Shown here: positions 59,310 to 64,000 of the stretch, in pieces
Layout of the letters: every line of letters starts with the position of its first letter
Numbering within the stretch: the first letter of the stretch is position 1
Assembly (NCBI RefSeq): GCF_964355755.1
Contig: NC_092672.1
Coordinates: forward strand, 11,344,501 to 11,408,500
Direction of reading: 5' to 3'
Length of the DNA stretch: 64,000 bases
DNA from: Antedon mediterranea
Lineage: Eukaryota > Echinodermata > Crinoidea > Comatulida > Antedonidae
Made by a program: the position numbers and the translations under genes
Notes under the pieces: model-generated
Seen by the model: only the letters and a program-made list of their open reading frames with translations
What the model was told of the DNA's origin: nothing
Databases searched by the model: none

Positions 59310-59745
59310 CTGCTCCTCTTACTATCTGTCAGCTTTTAACTAAAGTAACTTCCAACGGCCGTATGAACACTAGGCAAATTACTAAAGGAGATCTTCTTAT
59401 CCCTCGTCCTTACCTTGAAATCTTTAAACTTTCTTTTAGTTTCAATGCTCCTTCTTTCTTTAATTCTCTACCTTTAAGCATTCGTAACTCTTACAATTTC
59501 TCCTCCTTTAAATCTCTTTTGAAAAAACACCTGTTTCTCTCTCTCTGATTTTATTTCTTTTTATCCTTCTTTCATTGTTGGCTTTCTGTATATTTATATA
59601 TATATATATTTATTTTTTATATCTTTGTTAATTTTGTGTTTTTTTATTTTTTTGGGTATTTACTGTTTGTTTGAGGGTCCCTAATGATCAGCTGATGCTG
59701 GATGGACCACCCTCATAAAATATTGTTGAAATAAAATAAAAAAAA
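59310..59745 (+). mobile_element. 3' end of a non-LTR retrotransposon (LINE), 5'-truncated
   Basis: The frame 59312-59548 encodes a LINE reverse-transcriptase C-terminus: TICQLLTKVTSNGRMNTRQI, then LLIPRPYLEIFKLSFSF, APSFFNSLPLSIRNS and FSSFKSLLKKHLFLSL, followed by a stop. The R-N/T-R...L-x-x-P-R-P...F...NSLPLSIR...FK-x-L-K pattern is typical of CR1/Jockey-like elements. A pyrimidine-rich 3' UTR with a (TA)n tract and the motif GCTGGATGGACCACCCT follows, and an A-rich tail at about 59725-59757. The catalytic domains are missing. Confidence 0.75.
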
Positions 59746-59757
59746 TAAAAAAAATAG

Positions 59758-62700
59758 ATGGAAAATATATAATAAGGAAACTATGTACGTAAACAACAAA
59801 GAATATACAAATTGGTTGACATATAAATATCAGCAATGATGTATGAATTGGTTGACCCCAGGCTTTATACATATGTGGCCTTAAACTATATTACACTGTG
59901 ACAGGTTTGTATTCCATCTATCTCATGAGTGTTATATACTGTAGGGGAAAGATGCCATAAACATTATGACATAATCCATTTAACTTGCACATTGGGAATA
60001 ATATTTAAGAATGGCAAATTCATACTTGCTTTTGCCAGTGTTTAGTAATTGTCTTCTTTATTATATTGGCGGACTTGATGACAGTGCCCACGGTCAGTAT
60101 TTGATAGGACAAAAGAAGTAGGATTATCCACAATTTGACATCTTTTCTTTTATTGTGATAACTTTTTACTTTTTTTTAGGATTATTTTATTTATTAATTA
60201 TGTTTGTTTTGCCATAACTAAAGAGGCTATAAATAAAGAAAAGACACACACAAATAGGTTCTGATATCAATATGTATGGATAATTCCAGTTACAGTTAAT
60301 TCCAGTTAAATAATAACATTAAAGAGCAAACTTTCTTTCTAGTGGTGGTCATATCAGTTTTGTGTGAATTATATTTAAGCTATATTTATTAATTTACTTT
60401 GCATTTAGTAGATACTAGTCTGTTGTCTCTAATTTGGATGTTCTTATAGTTAAAAAAGAATCTTTAAGAACATTAAATTTGCTTGAATGTCTTACAAAAT
60501 TAAGAGGGAGGGGGAGCATGAATCCCATGTGATATGCTTGAATTTCCCATTGCTTGTAATTAAATTAATAGTTAATAGCTACAAATGTGTATACCCATAT
60601 CATTTTGTTAAATCCTTGTTTTCATCATGATATTGATTTCTCTATTGGTTTTATGTGTGAACGCTTGCAAATCGGTTGCCACGCTCAATTGCCTCCTATA
60701 ACTTTACCCAGTGCGCTGAGGTGTTAAAAACCTTGTGTTAGGCAAGTGTATCATCACTTGTCTGTATTCAATCTCGTTAAGCTTTTATTTTCAGGGCTAA
60801 CGATTTAATCATCAGCCACCTGATTAGACGGATATAACAACATCAAAGAACCGATGTAATCTGATATACGATTTAAAATATCAATAATTAGAAAATAATA
60901 ACTATGATTATTGTAAAGGAATTCAGAAATAATCATGAAATGTATAACGAATAAATAACTATTTGCTTTAAGTTATTCTTTCAACTTGAATCTAATCATA
61001 ATGTCTTCAAATCTAATCATTATAACATTATTCTTTGTATTAATCATAATCAAGTTTGTCTCTATAGAAACTAATTCTTTATTATAGAATTACTGTAATT
61101 GGGTTATGAATTTATATTTCATCTCATATTTGTATGAATTAAAATTCAATAAACAAAAAAATGTAATGTTAATTTTGTTATCAAAGTAATAATAATTTTG
61201 ACTATCAAAATGTTTAATAGACAGAATTACACATTGATTTATGTCCAAATATTAAAAAATTAGTAGTGTGTATGTAACGACAACCTTGTGTCAAAATTAA
61301 TTTGTAAACCTAGATTTGATATATGATACAAAGGCATAGAGTTTATAGTGACACATAGATTCAGTAATGACCAAAGTCTCTAACGTCCCCATCTACCATA
61401 ATAAATGTATTTTAAGTTTCCCAAGTGCCCCAACCCAGCATATCATACATGTCATAAATGACCTCAAATGACCCACTGTTGCAACTAATCTTCATAAACT
61501 TCATAAACCATCATAATCAGTTAAGATATATTAAATTTAAGTGAAGAAAGAATAGACTTCCTATTCAGAATGTGTTCAGACAGTTCTACGCATCTTGTGC
61601 TAGAGATATCAGATATGAAAAGAAAACAAAACCATAATCTCTTGAAAGAGGCAAATCTTCTTGGTAATTTTTCAAGATATCGTTTGTCTTACTAATAGAT
61701 GAATTGGCAAAATTGAACTTATTCTTTAATTGTTGTTTCCAGTGGGAAATTAAGAAATGTCCCTAGGGAGGATTTGGGACTGCACCACATAATTGAGATC
61801 GTGCGTTCAACATTTGGGATTGATATGTTACTAGAACAAAGGACACAGTTACTCATAAAATCTTAAACTAATCTACTTTGTATAAAGCCAAGCCTAAATA
61901 AATGTGTAAAATCAGATACTTAGATATTAAAATATTGCGGATTGATGTGTTGGTATTTGATAAGAAATTCTTAAACATGGATGTTTAAACCTATTTTATG
62001 GTATATACTGTAGATGATCAAGGTACTTAGAAAATGCTGTAAAGAATATCACATAGGAATTGGAAACATGATGAAAACCTGCCAAACAAATTTTTCTTTT
62101 TTTTTTTACGTTTGAAGTACAATACCAGGAAACGTTTTCTAAAGCTATGAAAAACATGTTTATCATTAAATTTTGGTTCCATTTTTAATTTATTCAAAGA
62201 TACCCTGAATTGAATTGTTTGTTGCAACCAATAAAATCAAACTGATGCAAGGAGAGATGTGCCAATTGTCGAGGAGTAATCTAATAAGGACTATATAGAA
62301 AAAAATACTTTAATTACAAACAGTCTAAAATTGTTATTCATTTTTTATAGCTCATTATATTATCATTCTTACTTTTATTACATGACTCAACCTAAGCTCA
62401 ACCCAAGCCAGTCGTACAGACTCTGATTTAATGATAGCTGAAAGCATTTGTGAATATTTAATGAGAAAAAGTACCTAATTATTATTTAACCGATTGAATT
62501 CCTATGAGTGTGATAAAGATATGCTAAAATGAATGTTATAGTTTATTTCAAAAGAATACTTTTTATGTTCACAAATGGAAAAGTATGGTTCCGCAAATAT
62601 TCATTTTAAATGAAATTCTAGCATCTGTAATATGAGCAGGTGTTTTCAGTATTTAGCCAGTTTTTCATGCCTGCAGAAACAGCCCTCTTAACTACTTTCA

Positions 62701-62852
62701 TTGTTGTTGCCGTTTATATTTCTTCTTCTTTCCCTCTAAAATATTTTTCTTGATGATGTAAGATATTGTAAAATAAAATTCAAAATAACCAATAATCATA
62801 ATTATAGAGTAGGAACCATAGGGACACCTTCAGGACCCAAGAAAGTGTATCT
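59758..62852. other. Intronic, nothing recognised
   Basis: AT-rich sequence with no gene or mobile element that I can support. Confidence 0.5.
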
Positions 62853-63021
62853 TTAAGCTTGGTTCTCACAAGAGATGCAACGCAAGTACTTAACACAATG
62901 TAATTAGTGATTTGACCGATCACAAGCGATGGATTATTCAAACTGTTGCCTGTCCATGGTCAACTCGCTTGCATTGGATCTACGTCTTTGCGTTGCATCT
63001 GTAGTGGGAATCCAGCATTAA
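62853..63021. mobile_element. Short TTAA-flanked MITE
   Basis: TTAA at 62853-62856 and 63018-63021 flanks imperfect inverted repeats. The left end is GCTTGGTTCTCACAAGAGAT followed by GCAACGCAAGTAC; the right end is complementary with ACAGATGCAACGCAAAGAC. It is 169 bp with no coding capacity. Confidence 0.75.
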
Positions 63022-64000
63022 TGATGGTTTCTCCTAATCTCTCATTTTAAAACATTTATTTCCTCTTGTTGGTTAACTGTCTGTGAAATTTTGTTTTATT
63101 ACTTTGGTATAATAATTCTCTAGTAAATCGTTTTACCTGGAGATATAGATAATTAATATCATTGATATACAACTGATAAAGTTGATGTGAAATGTGTTTG
63201 TAACTCATGCATTATATCAAAGTTGTTAGTATTAAACGATTGACATCACTGTATACTTTAAAGGCGGAAATTCTCTAAGCTTTTGATACAAAGACTTTTA
63301 AGCATTAGCCTATTTACAATTAAATCTGATATTACTAGTCTTTGCTAGATCCTTTTACTGTAAGTATTGAGTGAGTCTAATACCATAGTAATTTATGTAT
63401 TCCTTTGGGATCTTTATTTGTTTAGTTATAAAGTTCTCAACAAGGTTTCATTTTATGCATTTATCAATTATTTTCTATAGAATGTTTGTCATATTACCTT
63501 ATGTCATGAAAATATTTCTCCCATTTAACTTATAAACATTCATCATATAAGATATGATGAAGAAAGGATCTATCATAGCTATCATATTATGTGCTTGATA
63601 TGCAGATGTCCTAACCATTAGACCACTGGGGCTTTCATGCTATTGTTCAAACTCAATTGGATATATATTGTATACATTTTCTCATTGGTAAAATGTATAC
63701 AGTTTGTGCTGTATTACTACTGAAAAACCCCAATTAAAACACTGAATTTTGCTCATTCTATCATCAATATTCAGAGAATCGAATATAAGACCATGGATTG
63801 TAAGCAAGCCTATTAGCCCAGCTGCAGTGCCACAAGACATAGACCCTGCCAAGCTACAGTAGTTAAACATGGATTAATATACCACAATACCACATCGTAT
63901 AAACCAATTAGCCTATATATTGTTCTTTTTAACTTGACATTTCTTCTACGGATATAAATAGATATACAATGCTTGATGTGATGATCCAAGGGCTTGAGGC
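63022..64000. other. AT-rich end of window
   Basis: No gene is seen. A tRNA-like fragment on the - strand lies at 63597-63635. Confidence 0.5.
63597..63635 (-). repeat. tRNA-like 5' half fragment
   Basis: The reverse strand reads CCCCAGTGGTCTAATGGTTA followed by GGACATCTGC. It resembles the first half of tRNA-Glu or tRNA-Asp, including an A-box-like TGGTCTAATGG. No B box or acceptor stem partner follows, so it is a fragment, possibly a SINE head. Confidence 0.45.

Larger units (their letters stand above)
24873..64000 (+). other. Presumed Eph intron 3 (at least 39 kb) or downstream DNA
   Basis: After the GTAGGA donor at 24873 I find no segment resembling the remaining Cys-rich, FN3, transmembrane or kinase exons. 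The span is AT-rich and hosts the repeats listed individually. A long intron here would fit vertebrate EPH genes, where this intron is often very long. A 52-codon exon could have been missed by eye. Confidence 0.5.

Overview
This looks like a window of an animal genome: AT-rich, intron-dominated and packed with short transposable elements. It contains part of one recognisable cellular gene. Two exons on the + strand (6212-6288 and 24212-24872) encode the start of an Eph receptor tyrosine kinase ectodomain. The first gives the opening strand of the ephrin-binding domain. The second gives the rest of that domain plus the start of the cysteine-rich region. Their sizes, phases and junction (the second exon opens with a Trp codon) match the exon 2 / exon 3 layout I know from vertebrate EPH genes. 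The first exon (signal peptide) was not found upstream, and no later exon (rest of the Cys-rich region, FN3, TM, kinase) was seen in the 39 kb downstream. Most of the window is therefore Eph intron or 5' flank. The gene family, a LINE tail, TAGGCC/CTAG-rich patches and many small inverted-repeat elements suggest a marine invertebrate deuterostome such as an echinoderm. That assignment is inference.

Layout. 1-6.2 kb: a TTAA-flanked inverted-repeat element, a 1.8-kb terminal-inverted-repeat (TIR) element with a two-exon Cys-rich reading frame on the - strand, and a PIF/Harbinger-like element with a Myb/SANT-like ORF. 6.2-24.2 kb: Eph intron with hAT-like, TTAA-type and PIF-like non-autonomous elements, one unexplained exon-like segment at 18.6 kb and two X-box-like palindromes at 23.2 kb. 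24.2-24.9 kb: the main Eph exon. 25-64 kb: presumed intron. It holds a nested TTAA element inside a TTA-flanked element (27-28.7 kb), a 20-bp minisatellite (31.2-32.3 kb), a hAT-like element abutting a 24-bp minisatellite (35.1-37.1 kb), a 5S-rRNA-like SINE (37.9 kb), another PIF-like element (41.6 kb), the third TTAA copy (42.9 kb), a TIR element beside a possible membrane-protein exon (52.6-53.6 kb), a nearly perfect 122-bp-arm foldback element (56.4 kb) and a LINE 3' end (59.3 kb).

The most unusual pattern is a set of elements that share the ends GGGYCTGTTTCTGCTG and several internal motifs. Each carries a different palindromic core, for example AACCGGTT, AATCGATT, ATACCGTAT or AACGGTTTT. 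Three of them retain Myb/SANT-like coding traces, and two have 3-bp target duplications. I could not run searches, so family names rest on motifs, target duplications and comparison of copies within the window. Long periodic ORFs in the two minisatellites are not genes.
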